From an uncultured Bacilli bacterium (GTDB taxonomy: Bacteria; Bacillota_I; Bacilli_A; RF39; UBA660): a DNA stretch of 50,160 nucleotides. The stretch is taken from positions 1-50,160 of the forward strand of contig CANQHK010000001.1 in assembly GCA_947623645.1 (NCBI GenBank), read 5' to 3'. Below are positions 33,223 to 41,577 of the stretch, one piece after another (the stretch's first letter is position 1; every line of letters starts with the position of its first letter). A model generated the notes under the pieces. It was not told the DNA's origin, searched no databases, and saw nothing but the letters and a program-made list of their open reading frames with translations. The position numbers and the translations under genes are program-made.

Positions 33223-33762
33223 TTATTTTTCTTCTAAATAATCTTCTTTTACTTCTTCATCAATTTGTTTTAAAGCATCCTCTGGTAACTCATCCTCATC
33301 TAAATTATCCCAAGGTTCCTCTTCTTCATCATATTGAATCTTTACTTTTGTATCTCCAACAATTTCTACTCCAAGTTCATTCTCAACGGTATAGATAATC
33401 TTTCCATCTTCAATAGTAGCAGATGTACAAGTTGGTTGCGTCAAACTTCGAACAATAATTTCTTCACTTGATGAATCAGAACTTTCGCGAGTTTTTACGT
33501 GAACTGTTTGCTCGTAAGTTTTTGTTTCTTTAATAACTTCTGTTGATGTATCATCTTGACAGGAATACCAAATGTTGACATCATATTTTCCTTGAATGGA
33601 AATTGCATCCCCTACCTTACTTCCAGAAAAGGAATGATTGATTACCCAACATCCTAAAACTGTTGTGGGATTACATGTAGGAACAACAGAATAAGAATCT
33701 ACGAAGGTTTTCTTCCCTTTACCAAGGACTGCTTTTGTTACAATTTCTTTATAGTTTGCCAA
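33223..33762 (-). CDS. cotE: Spore coat morphogenetic protein CotE
   Basis: CotE directs assembly of the outer spore coat. The start MANYKEIVTKAVLGKGKK, the segment TTVLGCWVINH and GKYDVNIWYSCQDDTSTEV match the CotE family closely. The acidic tail (about residues 148-179, EEEEPWDNLDEDELPEDAL) is also typical. The length, 179 residues, equals the Bacillus protein. The start is TTG at 33762 with GGAGGG in front. A sigma-K-like promoter lies at 33781-33808. In Bacillus cotE is transcribed in the mother cell by sigma-E and sigma-K; a similar control is likely here. Confidence 0.93.
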   Translation of the reverse strand: MANYKEIVTKAVLGKGKKTFVDSYSVVPTCNPTTVLGCWVINHSFSGSKVGDAISIQGKYDVNIWYSCQDDTSTEVIKETKTYEQTVHVKTRESSDSSSEEIIVRSLTQPTCTSATIEDGKIIYTVENELGVEIVGDTKVKIQYDEEEEPWDNLDEDELPEDALKQIDEEVKEDYLEEK

Positions 33763-33780
33763 ACTAATCCCTCCTCAATT

Positions 33781-33808
33781 TAATGTATGCAAAAACCTCC
33801 CTTTTGTT
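33781..33808 (-). promoter_or_regulatory. Sigma-K-like (mother-cell) promoter of cotE
   Basis: AAC (33806-33808) lies 16 bases from CATACATTA (33781-33789) on the minus strand, matching the sigma-K pattern AC-N16/17-CATANNNTA. CATACATT also fits a sigma-E -10 box. The leader to the TTG start would be under 20 bases. Confidence 0.5.
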
Positions 33809-33816
33809 GCTAACAA

Positions 33817-33915
33817 CTAAAAAAGAGGAGAAGAAAACTTCACCATCTTAAACTTTTTTATAACAAAATCCTCATAACATTTTCTATTTTGATTCAAAAA
33901 CTCTAAATATTTCAT
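33817..33915 (-). CDS. Small ORF upstream of cotE
   Basis: A 32-codon frame starts at ATG 33915, with AAAAGGAG eight to nine bases upstream, and ends at TAG 33819-33817. The peptide begins MKYLEFLNQNRK and ends KFSSPLF; it is basic and has one Cys. I do not recognise it. It lies between tRNA-Arg and the cotE promoter. The ribosome-binding site is strong, but a frame this short can occur by chance. Confidence 0.35.
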   Translation of the reverse strand: MKYLEFLNQNRKCYEDFVIKKFKMVKFSSPLF

Positions 33916-33972
33916 CCCATTCTCCTTTTGAACCAAATTCCTATAAAATTCTTTAAGAATTGAAAAATCATC

Positions 33973-34049
33973 TGGTGTCCACGGCGAGAGTCGAACTCGC
34001 GACCTTTGCCTTCGGAGGGCAACACTCTATCCAACTGAGCTACGTGAAC
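33973..34049 (-). tRNA. tRNA-Arg (anticodon CCG)
   Basis: The cloverleaf is complete: acceptor GTTCACG/CGTGGAC, anticodon stem TTGCC/GGCAA with loop CTCCGAA, T-arm with TTCGACT and an encoded CCA. The anticodon CCG reads CGG, a rare codon in AT-rich genomes. It lies 23 bases after trmL and is probably processed from the same transcript. Confidence 0.95.
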
Positions 34050-34055
34050 ATTTGA

Positions 34056-34073
34056 AAACTACCGAAGTAGTTT
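34056..34073 (-). terminator. UUCG hairpin between trmL and tRNA-Arg
   Basis: AAACTAC-TTCG-GTAGTTT is a perfect 7-bp hairpin with a stable UUCG loop that starts inside the trmL stop codon. Only TTTTC follows, so it may be a weak terminator or a processing signal rather than a full stop. Confidence 0.5.
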
Positions 34074-34590
34074 AATAAATTTCTTCTTTTTCTAAATAAT
34101 CTGCACCCTTATGCGGTTCTTCTTTGAGTAAATCTCGAAAGTTTTGTTGACGCAACACTTCATAGACACAAATCGCTGCACAGTTCGATAAATTTAAAGC
34201 TCGAACTTTATCCGTCATCGGAATACGCATACAATGTTCTAAATCTTGTTGCAAAATAGATTTTGGAATACCCGTCGATTCTTTTCCAAAAATTAAATAA
34301 ATTTCTCGAGAAGAATCGGAATAATCAAAACTCGTATGAGGCTTATGTCCATATCTTGTAAAATAATAAAAATCCCCATGATTCTTACTCTTAAAATCAT
34401 TCCAATTCTTGTAAACATCATACTTCAATTTATCAATATAATTGACTCCGCTTCTTTTTAGATAGGCATCATCCAAAGAAAATCCAAGAGGTTCTATCAA
34501 ATGAAGATGGGCATCTGTTGCAACACAGGTTCGCATAATATTTCCTGTATTTCCAGGAATTTCTGGTTCGAATAAAACGATATGAATCAT
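34072..34590 (-). CDS. trmL: tRNA (cytidine(34)-2'-O)-methyltransferase TrmL
   Basis: This SPOUT-class enzyme methylates the wobble nucleotide of leucine tRNAs. IVLFEPEIPGNTGNIMRTC is the family start, and LIFGKESTGIPKSIL and IPMTDKVRALNLSNCAAI form the SAM-binding knot. Length 172 residues, normal. Its ATG overlaps the stop of the thioredoxin-like gene by four bases. Confidence 0.94.
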   Translation of the reverse strand: MIHIVLFEPEIPGNTGNIMRTCVATDAHLHLIEPLGFSLDDAYLKRSGVNYIDKLKYDVYKNWNDFKSKNHGDFYYFTRYGHKPHTSFDYSDSSREIYLIFGKESTGIPKSILQQDLEHCMRIPMTDKVRALNLSNCAAICVYEVLRQQNFRDLLKEEPHKGADYLEKEEIY

Positions 34591-35099
34591 GAAAGAATCT
34601 CGATCTCCTTTAAGAAGTCTTCAATTTTTTGAACATTCATCCTCTTTCCAGTTAAAACTTCCTTCAATGCTGCATCTTGGAAATACATGAAAGTTGGGTA
34701 ATCTCCAATTTTTGTCGAATGGTCATAGGTAGAATTCAATTCTTTATAAAATTCAGAAATATTGTCAACTTCTTTAACATCTAGGTAAATGATTGTATCT
34801 TCTAAAGAATTTTTAGTAATAAATGTCTTCATCTCTTTTTCAAGGTTTCTACAAACATCTTCATCACTTGCACACATATAAACAACTGCAGTATCTGCAT
34901 CATTAATATAATTAAAAAGTTCATTTGGATTAATTTGATGCGTAATTACTCCAGAAAGTACAGGGATTTGTCTTTCTAGCTCTTGATTCTTTAAATACCA
35001 TCTTCTTAAAAGTAATACTAAAATAATAACTGCAATACAAATTAATAATAATTTTATAACATTTCCTTTTTCTATCTTTTCTTGTGCTTTCTTTGACAT
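34587..35099 (-). CDS. Membrane-anchored thioredoxin-fold-like protein
   Basis: One N-terminal membrane helix (about residues 13-27) is followed by a domain of about 125 residues. Its strands and helices fit a thioredoxin fold: TAVVYMCASDEDVCRNLEK, TIIYLDVKEVDNI and GDYPTFMYFQD, with the cis-Pro as YPT. The usual CxxC is replaced by two Cys six residues apart (CASDEDVC), so ordinary disulfide exchange is doubtful. It lies 31 bases after the U32 gene and is translationally coupled to trmL. The substrate is unknown. Confidence 0.7.
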   Translation of the reverse strand: MSKKAQEKIEKGNVIKLLLICIAVIILVLLLRRWYLKNQELERQIPVLSGVITHQINPNELFNYINDADTAVVYMCASDEDVCRNLEKEMKTFITKNSLEDTIIYLDVKEVDNISEFYKELNSTYDHSTKIGDYPTFMYFQDAALKEVLTGKRMNVQKIEDFLKEIEILS

Positions 35100-35130
35100 A
35101 TATATTCACCCTTTTCCTTATATAACCATT

Positions 35131-37365
35131 TTAACATATTTTTTCTGTTTTGGTAATCCATTGTTGATACTTTTCTAAAATATTTTTAACTTCTTTTGCA
35201 TTTTCTTCAAAAAATTCAAGTCGAATATAGGAAATACCGCTTTTTATTAAAGCATCTTTCTCTTTTTCTTGAAACCATTCCTTTTGATAACTAAAGATAT
35301 GGGTGAGATTCTGTTCAAACAAAAGAGGGTAACGTTTTTTATTTCGATCCACTAAAAAGTAAGAGTTTGAGTCAGTAGAATTGTTTTCTCTTTTTATGAG
35401 AGAAAGAGGGCAATATTTCATAATCATTAGTTCCACCCTACCATAGACTAGGACTTCTAATTCTAAAGAAGTTTCTTTAGAGGCAATATTTTTAATTTGA
35501 GGAAGCGTTAATTCTTTGGAAAGAGTAACGCAGTGAACCTTTTTTTCTTTTAAGTATTGTAAAAATGAAGAATTGGTAACATTGAGATAATAATCTGTAG
35601 CAAGGGGACTTTTTTCTAGTTGCCAAAGTTCGGTTGCAACATGAGAAGAGGTTGATTTGTTATCGGGATGAATTCTTTCCATTCGATAAAAGATTCCGGG
35701 ATAATTCTTATATTTTTGATATAATTTAAAATCCGTAACATAAATTCGTTTAACAGAAAATTCCAAGGCACTTTTTAGTTGCTCTTCACTACGAACTAAA
35801 CAACAAATTTGGACATCTTTTTCATTGCTTTTCGAAATTTTTGGAACATACTTTTTCATTTCTTGAACATCTTTTCTAAACAAACGCGCTTCCGTTAATT
35901 TCTCAATAGCTTTCATTCTTAAGTGATTGATTTCTTTTTTTGGAATAAATAGATGTTCATCCATCAAAATCTTACAAGAAGATATTTGATAAGGAGTTTC
36001 TCCTAAACGATTTAATTGATTGTAAACTTCTTCTTTTGTCGTACTTAATTTTAAAGCAACTTCACTCTTTCCAGAAGATACTTGAATCAAATTTTTTCCA
36101 TCCCAAATTTCTAATTTTAACTCTTTATTCTCTCGAGCTATAAATTTCATTTCGATGGGAACTTTTCTAGGAGAAGCAGAAAGGAAGTCTTCATAGAGTT
36201 TCGAATCACTTGTTTTAACAACATCGGAACTTTTTAATAAATGAACATGATTTCGAACATAGACAGTATCTCCTTTTTTGGCTTCTCGAATAAGCTTTCC
36301 TCGTGAATCATATAAAAAGTTGACCGTCATTCCTTCTTGATTTTCTAAAAAACGAATTCCATCTCCTTGTCTTAAAGGTCTTAAAAGAGAAATTTTAATT
36401 TTCGAAGGAGTAACTGCAAGAACTTTTCCTAGTGTTATTCCGGAATGATTTGGACTTTCAATGTTCATCAAATCTTTTTCTGTCTTATTAAAAAGATGTC
36501 CTTCTGTGAATTTTCGATTATATAAAACTTGTAAAGTTTCTAAATCTTCTTTCGTTATTTCTAACTTTTCTCCCCGTTCGTACTGATCCATAAGCTTTCG
36601 ATAAATTTTGGTTACGAAATATACATAAAGAGGACTCTTCATTCTTCCTTCAATTTTAAAACAGGTAATATCGCTTTTCATTAGTTCTTCTAGTCTTGAT
36701 ACTGTACATAATTCTCTCGTACTTAATAAATAAGAACCTGGAAAAGGAATTTTAGAAGAAGAATTTTCTAAGGTATAGGGTAAACGACACATTCCACTAC
36801 ATTCTCCTCGATTTCCACTCCGATTCATTACTAAAGAGGAAAAAAGACATTCTCCTGAATAACAAATGCAAAGAGCACCATGAATAAAAGCTTCTTTTTC
36901 TAAAGGCGTTTTTATCGCTTCAATTTCTGAAAGTGTCAATTCTCTTGCTAGTACAACTCGTTTTACGCCTAATTCTTCTAATATTTGACAATTTTCTTGA
37001 CATATGTTATGAAGTTGAGTTGACGCATGAAGTTCAAAATCAGGATATCTCTTGTGAATTTCATAAATTAATCCAATATCTTGAACAATTAAAGCATCTA
37101 CATGTGATTTATAAAGAAAATAAACATATTCCAACACTTCTTCCATCTCTTCTTCGTAGACAACTGTATTTACAGTAACATACAATTTTACACCGTATAG
37201 ATGACAAAATTTTACAGCTTCTACAATTTCTTCGTTTGTAAAGTTGTGAGCAAACTTCCGTGCTCCAAATTTTTTTCCTCCGATATATACAGCATCGCAC
37301 CCTGCATGGATAGCTGCTTTTAAACATTCAAAATCTCCTGCCGGAGAAAGCAGTTCTTTCTTCAT
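35131..37365 (-). CDS. U32 family peptidase/hydroxylase-like protein
   Basis: KKELLSPAGDFECLKAAI and GCDAVYIGGKKFGARKFAHNF are the U32 start. ELHASTQLHNICQE, EAFIHGALCICYSGECLFSS and NRSGNRGECSGMCRLPY carry the Cys cluster of the family, and a DUF3656-type C-terminal extension follows (to 744 residues). Relatives RlhA and TrhP hydroxylate 23S rRNA or tRNA uridine using prephenate-derived chemistry and an Fe-S cluster, so an RNA-modification role is more likely than proteolysis. The ATG at 37365 has GGCGGGAT in front. It heads an operon with the thioredoxin-like gene, trmL and tRNA-Arg, and is divergent from sigG. Confidence 0.9.
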   Translation of the reverse strand: MKKELLSPAGDFECLKAAIHAGCDAVYIGGKKFGARKFAHNFTNEEIVEAVKFCHLYGVKLYVTVNTVVYEEEMEEVLEYVYFLYKSHVDALIVQDIGLIYEIHKRYPDFELHASTQLHNICQENCQILEELGVKRVVLARELTLSEIEAIKTPLEKEAFIHGALCICYSGECLFSSLVMNRSGNRGECSGMCRLPYTLENSSSKIPFPGSYLLSTRELCTVSRLEELMKSDITCFKIEGRMKSPLYVYFVTKIYRKLMDQYERGEKLEITKEDLETLQVLYNRKFTEGHLFNKTEKDLMNIESPNHSGITLGKVLAVTPSKIKISLLRPLRQGDGIRFLENQEGMTVNFLYDSRGKLIREAKKGDTVYVRNHVHLLKSSDVVKTSDSKLYEDFLSASPRKVPIEMKFIARENKELKLEIWDGKNLIQVSSGKSEVALKLSTTKEEVYNQLNRLGETPYQISSCKILMDEHLFIPKKEINHLRMKAIEKLTEARLFRKDVQEMKKYVPKISKSNEKDVQICCLVRSEEQLKSALEFSVKRIYVTDFKLYQKYKNYPGIFYRMERIHPDNKSTSSHVATELWQLEKSPLATDYYLNVTNSSFLQYLKEKKVHCVTLSKELTLPQIKNIASKETSLELEVLVYGRVELMIMKYCPLSLIKRENNSTDSNSYFLVDRNKKRYPLLFEQNLTHIFSYQKEWFQEKEKDALIKSGISYIRLEFFEENAKEVKNILEKYQQWITKTEKIC

Positions 37366-37425
37366 AATCATCCCGCCTTTAACTACAAGAGATTATACCA
37401 ATTTTCTAAATTCTTGTAAATGGGT

Positions 37426-37455
37426 GTATAAAATTCTTTTCAAACTCCCAATATT
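37426..37455 (+). promoter_or_regulatory. Possible forespore promoter of sigG
   Basis: GTATA (37426-37430) fits the -35 of sigma-F/sigma-G, and 15 bases later comes TCCCAATATT. The -10 match is poor, lacking the GG of sigma-F. Known sigG control by sigma-F makes this spot plausible, but the call is weak. Confidence 0.3.
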
Positions 37456-37475
37456 TTTAGTGAAAGGAGGATATT

Positions 37476-38252
37476 ATGGCACGCCACAAAGTTGAAATAA
37501 CCGGCGTGAATACTGCGAATATTAAAGTATTAAGTCAAGATGAAATAAAAAGTTTATTTCAAAAAATGAAGGAAGGAGATCCTTTTGCAAGGGAAGAATT
37601 AATTAATGGAAATTTAAAGCTTGTTTTAAGTATTTTAAAAAGATTTAATCATCGAGAAGAAAATATGGATGATTTATTTCAAGTGGGATGTATTGGTCTT
37701 GTGAAAGCAATTGATAATTTTGATTTAACCCAAGAGGTTCGTCTTTCTACCTATGCTGTTCCCATGATTTTAGGAGAATTAAAAAGATATTTACGGGATA
37801 ACTCTAGTTTAAGAATTAGTCGTTCTTTAAAAGATTTAGCATATAAGGCATTAAAAGTTAAAGAAGAAATTACAAACAATACGGGAAGAGAAGCAACGAT
37901 AAAAGAAATTGCTCAAAAATTAGAAATCGAGGAAGTAGATGTTGCAAATGCTCTAGATTCTATGAAAAATCCGATTAGTATTTTTGAACCAATCTATAAT
38001 GATGGTGGTGATACAATTTATTTATATGATCAAATTGAGGATAAAAAATTGGTAGAAAAAGATTTGGAAACCAATATGGCTGTTCATGATGCCATTGCGG
38101 ATTTAACTCCTAGAAAACGTTTTATTATTGATCAACGTTTTGTAATTGGCAAAACACAAATGGAAATTGCGGAAGAACTTGGAATTAGTCAAGCCCAAAT
38201 TTCAAGACTGGAAAAAGGTGCAATTAACTCTTTAAAAAAAGTTTTAAAATGA
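37476..38252 (+). CDS. sigG: Sporulation sigma factor SigG
   Basis: SigG is the late forespore sigma factor. The start ARHKVEITGVNTANIKVL is diagnostic of SigG rather than SigF. Region 2 has LINGNLKLVLSILKRF, DDLFQVGCIGLVKAIDNF and RLSTYAVPMILGELKRYLRD. Region 3 and region 4 (QMEIAEELGISQAQISRLEK helix-turn-helix) follow. The length of 258 residues matches. AAAGGAGG precedes the ATG. A terminator follows, then ylmC, as in Bacillus where ylmC-like genes lie near sigG. Confidence 0.96.
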   Translation: MARHKVEITGVNTANIKVLSQDEIKSLFQKMKEGDPFAREELINGNLKLVLSILKRFNHREENMDDLFQVGCIGLVKAIDNFDLTQEVRLSTYAVPMILGELKRYLRDNSSLRISRSLKDLAYKALKVKEEITNNTGREATIKEIAQKLEIEEVDVANALDSMKNPISIFEPIYNDGGDTIYLYDQIEDKKLVEKDLETNMAVHDAIADLTPRKRFIIDQRFVIGKTQMEIAEELGISQAQISRLEKGAINSLKKVLK

Positions 38253-38257
38253 AAGAT

Positions 38258-38283
38258 AAGACATGAAAATTGTCTTTTTTTCA
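38258..38283 (+). terminator. Terminator of sigG
   Basis: AAGACA and TGTCTT pair around TGAAAAT, followed by a T-run, five bases after the sigG stop. The downstream ylmC gene is only 24 bases further, so read-through or a separate promoter must serve it. Confidence 0.7.
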
Positions 38284-38306
38284 TACAATAGTTTAGGTGA
38301 TTAGAA

Positions 38307-38540
38307 TTGCGTTTATCAGATCTTCAAAGTAAAGATATTGTGAATATCATGGATGGAAAAAATATTGGAAATATCATTGATGTAAAAATCAATGAAGAAA
38401 ATGGTAGTATTCAATCTTTTATTATAGAACCAAATAAGAATTTTTTATCTTTTTTAAATCGGGGAAAAGATACGGAAATTAATTGGAATTCTATTGCTAA
38501 AATTGGAGAAGATGTTATTTTGGTGAAAATTACATTATGA
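38307..38540 (+). CDS. YlmC/YmxH family PRC-barrel protein
   Basis: The 77-residue protein has the PRC-barrel pattern: RLSDLQSKDIVNIMDGKNIG, a strand-rich middle and NWNSIAKIGEDVILVK at the end. Family members are linked to sporulation by genome context and by sigma-factor control, but their role is not known. The start is TTG at 38307 with AGGTGATT in front. It follows sigG across a terminator. Confidence 0.88.
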   Translation: MRLSDLQSKDIVNIMDGKNIGNIIDVKINEENGSIQSFIIEPNKNFLSFLNRGKDTEINWNSIAKIGEDVILVKITL

Positions 38541-38567
38541 AAAAATGTCTTTTATTATTGCACAACA

Positions 38568-38594
38568 AAAAAGAAGCTGTTATCGAGCTTCTAC
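38568..38594 (-). terminator. Terminator spanning the spoVS stop codon
   Basis: On the minus strand AGAAGCT and AGCTTCT pair around CGATAAC (which holds the TAA stop), then TTTTTTG follows. The last codons of spoVS form the 5' arm. Confidence 0.75.
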
Positions 38595-38840
38595 AATTAA
38601 CTTAATCGCCGTTCTTTCTTCTCCATCTATTAAAATATCTGTGAAGGCTGGAATACAAACTAAATTTTTTCCACTGGGTGCTACAAATCCTCTAGCAATT
38701 GCGATTGCTTTTATAGCTTGATTGAGAGATCCTGCTCCAACTGCTTGAATTTCAACTGTCCCTTTTTCTCGAAAAGCATTTGCTAATGCTCCTGCAACAC
38801 TATTGGGATTAGACTTAGATGAAACTTTCAATGTTTCCAT
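38580..38840 (-). CDS. spoVS: Stage V sporulation protein S
   Basis: SpoVS is a small Alba-like nucleic-acid-binding protein needed for coat assembly and core dehydration. The sequence METLKVSSKSNPNSVAGALA, VEIQAVGAGSLNQAIKAIAI, ARGFVAPSG and the end IDGEERTAIKL match the family across all 86 residues. An inverted repeat (TCATTCCT/AGGAATGA, 38851-38886) sits upstream. Confidence 0.97.
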   Translation of the reverse strand: METLKVSSKSNPNSVAGALANAFREKGTVEIQAVGAGSLNQAIKAIAIARGFVAPSGKNLVCIPAFTDILIDGEERTAIKLIVEAR

Positions 38841-38850
38841 AATTATTAAA

Positions 38851-38886
38851 TCATTCCTTTCTACATTTCTAATATATGAGGAATGA
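38851..38886. promoter_or_regulatory. Inverted repeat upstream of spoVS
   Basis: TCATTCCT (38851-38858) and AGGAATGA (38879-38886) are perfect 8-base complements 20 bases apart, in the 5' region of spoVS. The repeat may be an operator or a leader hairpin. Confidence 0.35.
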
Positions 38887-38900
38887 TCAAAAAAAGAACA

Positions 38901-38931
38901 AAAAAAAATAGAGACTTTGGAAAGTCCCTAT
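38901..38931 (-). terminator. Terminator of the Pro-rich protein gene
   Basis: ATAGGGACTTT and AAAGTCTCTAT pair with one wobble around CC, followed by eight Ts on the minus strand. It lies 16 bases past the stop at 38947. Confidence 0.8.
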
Positions 38932-38946
38932 AAAATTTTCAATCAA

Positions 38947-39846
38947 TTATAATTGTTCAACATCAACTTTAGGTGCTTCTGGTTGAGCAACTGGCTGAGT
39001 AGCTGGTGGTATTGTTGCAACTTCAACAGGTGGAATTTGAACAACTGGTGTTGGTTCTGCTGGAGCTGGTTGAACTGGTGGCACTACTGGAGTTGATGGT
39101 GTAACATCCATTCCACCGCTATATGGTTCATGGTGTACATCAACTTGTGGTAAGTTCTGCGTAGCATCTAAAGGATTTGCTCCTCCATAAATTGGTCTTG
39201 CTTCTTCTTTTGGTGGGATTGTTGGTATAACAGGTTCTCCACCATAAGGAGCACTTTGAGGAACTGCATTTTCTATCGGTGGTACAGTAGGTGCTGGTCC
39301 AATTGCCTCCGTTGGAATGGTTTCTGGTGCTGGTGTAATTGGTGTTGGTATTTCTACTGCTGGAACTTCCTCAGCGATTGGTTTTGGTGCACTATCTACA
39401 TTTGAATTTACCATTGGTGGAACAGCAACATTAGTGGCAGGAGTTCCTGTTGTAATTGGCACATCTACCATTGGTACATCTGGTATTGTAGGTCTTGCAG
39501 GAGTCGGAACGACCTCTGGTGTTACTGGTTGAGGCATTGCTGATGTAACTTCCATAGGTTGTTGTACAGCTACATTTTGATCGGCAACAGTTGGCATTTC
39601 TGCAATAGGTTGTGTTTCTGGAGTTGGTTGAGTAGAAACAGCTGTACCATTTCCTGGCATACTAGGTGCTGCTTGTTGATTCAATGCTTGTGGCTGAGTT
39701 TTCTTCTTCTTTGATTTTGAAGAACTAACAACAAGCATTATTAAAGCAATAATTAGTAAAATAACTCCACCTGTAATAAGCATTCCAGGAATTGTTAAAA
39801 ACCAATCAATACTAAATGCAATTGCGCATATATTCATAAATTTCAT
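38947..39846 (-). CDS. Membrane-anchored Pro/Val-rich low-complexity protein
   Basis: One membrane helix (about residues 17-42) is followed by a basic stretch SSSKSKKKKT and then about 250 residues of Pro-, Val-, Ala- and Thr-rich disordered sequence with loose repeats such as PVVPPVQPAP and IPPVEVATIPP. It ends DVEQL. No folded domain is seen. It could be a spacer or wall-spanning stalk, or a cytoplasmic tail if the basic side stays inside; the positive-inside rule favours a cytoplasmic tail. Function unknown. It has its own terminator. Confidence 0.8.
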   Translation of the reverse strand: MKFMNICAIAFSIDWFLTIPGMLITGGVILLIIALIMLVVSSSKSKKKKTQPQALNQQAAPSMPGNGTAVSTQPTPETQPIAEMPTVADQNVAVQQPMEVTSAMPQPVTPEVVPTPARPTIPDVPMVDVPITTGTPATNVAVPPMVNSNVDSAPKPIAEEVPAVEIPTPITPAPETIPTEAIGPAPTVPPIENAVPQSAPYGGEPVIPTIPPKEEARPIYGGANPLDATQNLPQVDVHHEPYSGGMDVTPSTPVVPPVQPAPAEPTPVVQIPPVEVATIPPATQPVAQPEAPKVDVEQL

Positions 39847-39924
39847 CTCCCTTTTCTATTCTAATTTAATCATAGCAAAAAAATGTCAAAATTGCAATGC
39901 TATTTTTGACTTTTTGACATTTTT

Positions 39925-40587
39925 CTATTGAAAATATTGAAAACCACTGATATTTTTTGGGATCTCAATGGAAAATTCTAATCTTTTTTGTGTAACAGGA
40001 TGGTTAAAAGATAGGGATGTTGCAACCAATGATAATTGGGCTTTTTCTGCTTTTTGATAACGGTTCTCCCCATAAATTGGATATCCCCTACTTGCAAATT
40101 GAACACGAATTTGATGATGACGCCCTGTTTTTAAGAAAATTTCCACAAGAGATAAATTTTTATCCACATTTTTGTTTATAACTTTATAGGATAAAGCAGC
40201 ATATTTGCCCTTTTCTTTAGTCGATATGATTGTTTGTTCATCTTTTCTTTCTAAATAATCAACAAACTCTCCTTCATCATTTTTCAAAATTCCTTTGATA
40301 ACTGCTGTATATATTTTTGTAAATTTATGTTCCTGTAATTGTTTAGCGAGTCTTGATGCTGCTTTAGAAGTTTTGGCAAAGACCATAATTCCCATTGTAG
40401 GTCGATCGAGTCGATGAACTAAAGCCAAATATACATTTCCTGGCTTTTTATATTTTTCCTTTATATATTGCTTTACTATGGATAACATATCACAATCTCC
40501 AGTAGAATCACTTTGACTTAAAATATTGAAAGGTTTGACAACGACTATAATATGATTATCCTCATATAATATCTCTAGTTTATTCAT
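39925..40587 (-). CDS. RluA/RluD-family pseudouridine synthase
   Basis: The enzyme isomerises specific uridines in rRNA or tRNA. LVHRLDRPTMGIMVFAKTS holds the catalytic Asp in HRLD, and GRHHQIRVQFASRGYPI is the RxHQIR motif. It has no S4 domain (220 residues), so it resembles RluA in size. The target cannot be told. It overlaps the preceding methyltransferase gene by eight bases. Confidence 0.92.
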   Translation of the reverse strand: MNKLEILYEDNHIIVVVKPFNILSQSDSTGDCDMLSIVKQYIKEKYKKPGNVYLALVHRLDRPTMGIMVFAKTSKAASRLAKQLQEHKFTKIYTAVIKGILKNDEGEFVDYLERKDEQTIISTKEKGKYAALSYKVINKNVDKNLSLVEIFLKTGRHHQIRVQFASRGYPIYGENRYQKAEKAQLSLVATSLSFNHPVTQKRLEFSIEIPKNISGFQYFQ

Positions 40588-41452
40588 GAAAATCTACCCT
40601 CGCAGAAATGCCACAAGGAAGTAGAAGATTATTTTCAACAATTGGAATTCCTACTTCATAAGAGAAAATTTCTCCTGGATATTTCTTTAAAACTCGAAGC
40701 TTTAAAAGATCGACCAGAACTTGTTGTGATAAACCGGAAGTATAGGAATTAATCAAGAAAAACAAAGGATGTTCAGAAAGCAATTCAGCGCAATTTTTTG
40801 CTAAGTAATCCAAATCTTTTTCAATATCCCATACTTCTCCATGGATTCCTCTTCCAAAACTAGGAGGATCCATAATAATGGCATCATATTTATTTCCTCT
40901 TCGAATTTCTCTTTCAACAAATTTTATACAATCATCTACTAAAAAACGGATTGGTTTTTCTTCAAGATGAGAAGATTTTACATTTTCTTTTGCCCAATCT
41001 ACCATTCCTTTTGAACTATCTACATGAACAACACTAGCTCCCGCTTTCAAACATGCAACACTTGCTCCTCCTGTATAAGCAAATAAGTTTAAAACTTTAA
41101 TAGGACGATCTGCCTTTTCAATAAGTTCTCTCATAATGTCCCAATTAATTGCTTGTTCTGGGAAAAGTCCTGTATGTTTAAAGCCCATTTTTTTAATATG
41201 AAAAGTAAGATCTTTATAAGAAATTTCGAAACTTTCTGGCATGCTTTTTAAATCTTCCCAATAGCCTCCTCCTTTATTGCTTCGATGGTAAACAGCATGA
41301 ATCATTCCTCGATACTTAGAAAGCAAATCTCCTGTATTCCAAACAATTTGGGGATCTGGACGAAGAAGATAAATATTTCCCCATCTTTCTAATTTTTCTC
41401 CACAAGAAGAATCAATAATTTCATAATCTTGAAAATCTTTTAAAACTTTCAT
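40580..41452 (-). CDS. SAM-dependent rRNA-type methyltransferase (RlmI-like)
   Basis: The Rossmann SAM site is VLNLFAYTGGASVACLKAGA with the acidic VHVDSSKGMVDWAKEN, and the catalytic-type loop is IIMDPPSFGRG. GLFPEQAINWDIMRELI precedes it, as in Methyltrans_SAM (RlmI/RlmK-like) proteins that methylate 23S rRNA. There is no N-terminal PUA domain. The exact substrate is unknown. AAGGAGGTG gives a strong ribosome-binding site. It forms an operon with the pseudouridine synthase, pointing to rRNA maturation. Confidence 0.88.
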   Translation of the reverse strand: MKVLKDFQDYEIIDSSCGEKLERWGNIYLLRPDPQIVWNTGDLLSKYRGMIHAVYHRSNKGGGYWEDLKSMPESFEISYKDLTFHIKKMGFKHTGLFPEQAINWDIMRELIEKADRPIKVLNLFAYTGGASVACLKAGASVVHVDSSKGMVDWAKENVKSSHLEEKPIRFLVDDCIKFVEREIRRGNKYDAIIMDPPSFGRGIHGEVWDIEKDLDYLAKNCAELLSEHPLFFLINSYTSGLSQQVLVDLLKLRVLKKYPGEIFSYEVGIPIVENNLLLPCGISARVDFHE

Positions 41453-41526
41453 TCTGACACCTCCATTTTTTAAGGATGTACCTATCTCATTAAAAACATT
41501 TTTATTTTTTTCTTTTTAATCAAAAA

Positions 41527-41577
41527 AGACTTTCCCTATAAGATAAGGAAAGAAAAAAAGAAGGTTAATCTTCTTTC
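41527..41577 (-). terminator. Double terminator of pgsA
   Basis: Two hairpins follow the pgsA stop on the minus strand: AAGAAG..CTTCTT with a T-run, then CTTTCC..GGGAAAG with TCTTTTTTG. Confidence 0.7.

Noticed and set aside
38947..39846. Plus-strand frame opposite the Pro-rich gene
   Set aside because: It is a Gly/Val/Thr-rich mirror of the low-complexity coding sequence with no ribosome-binding site.
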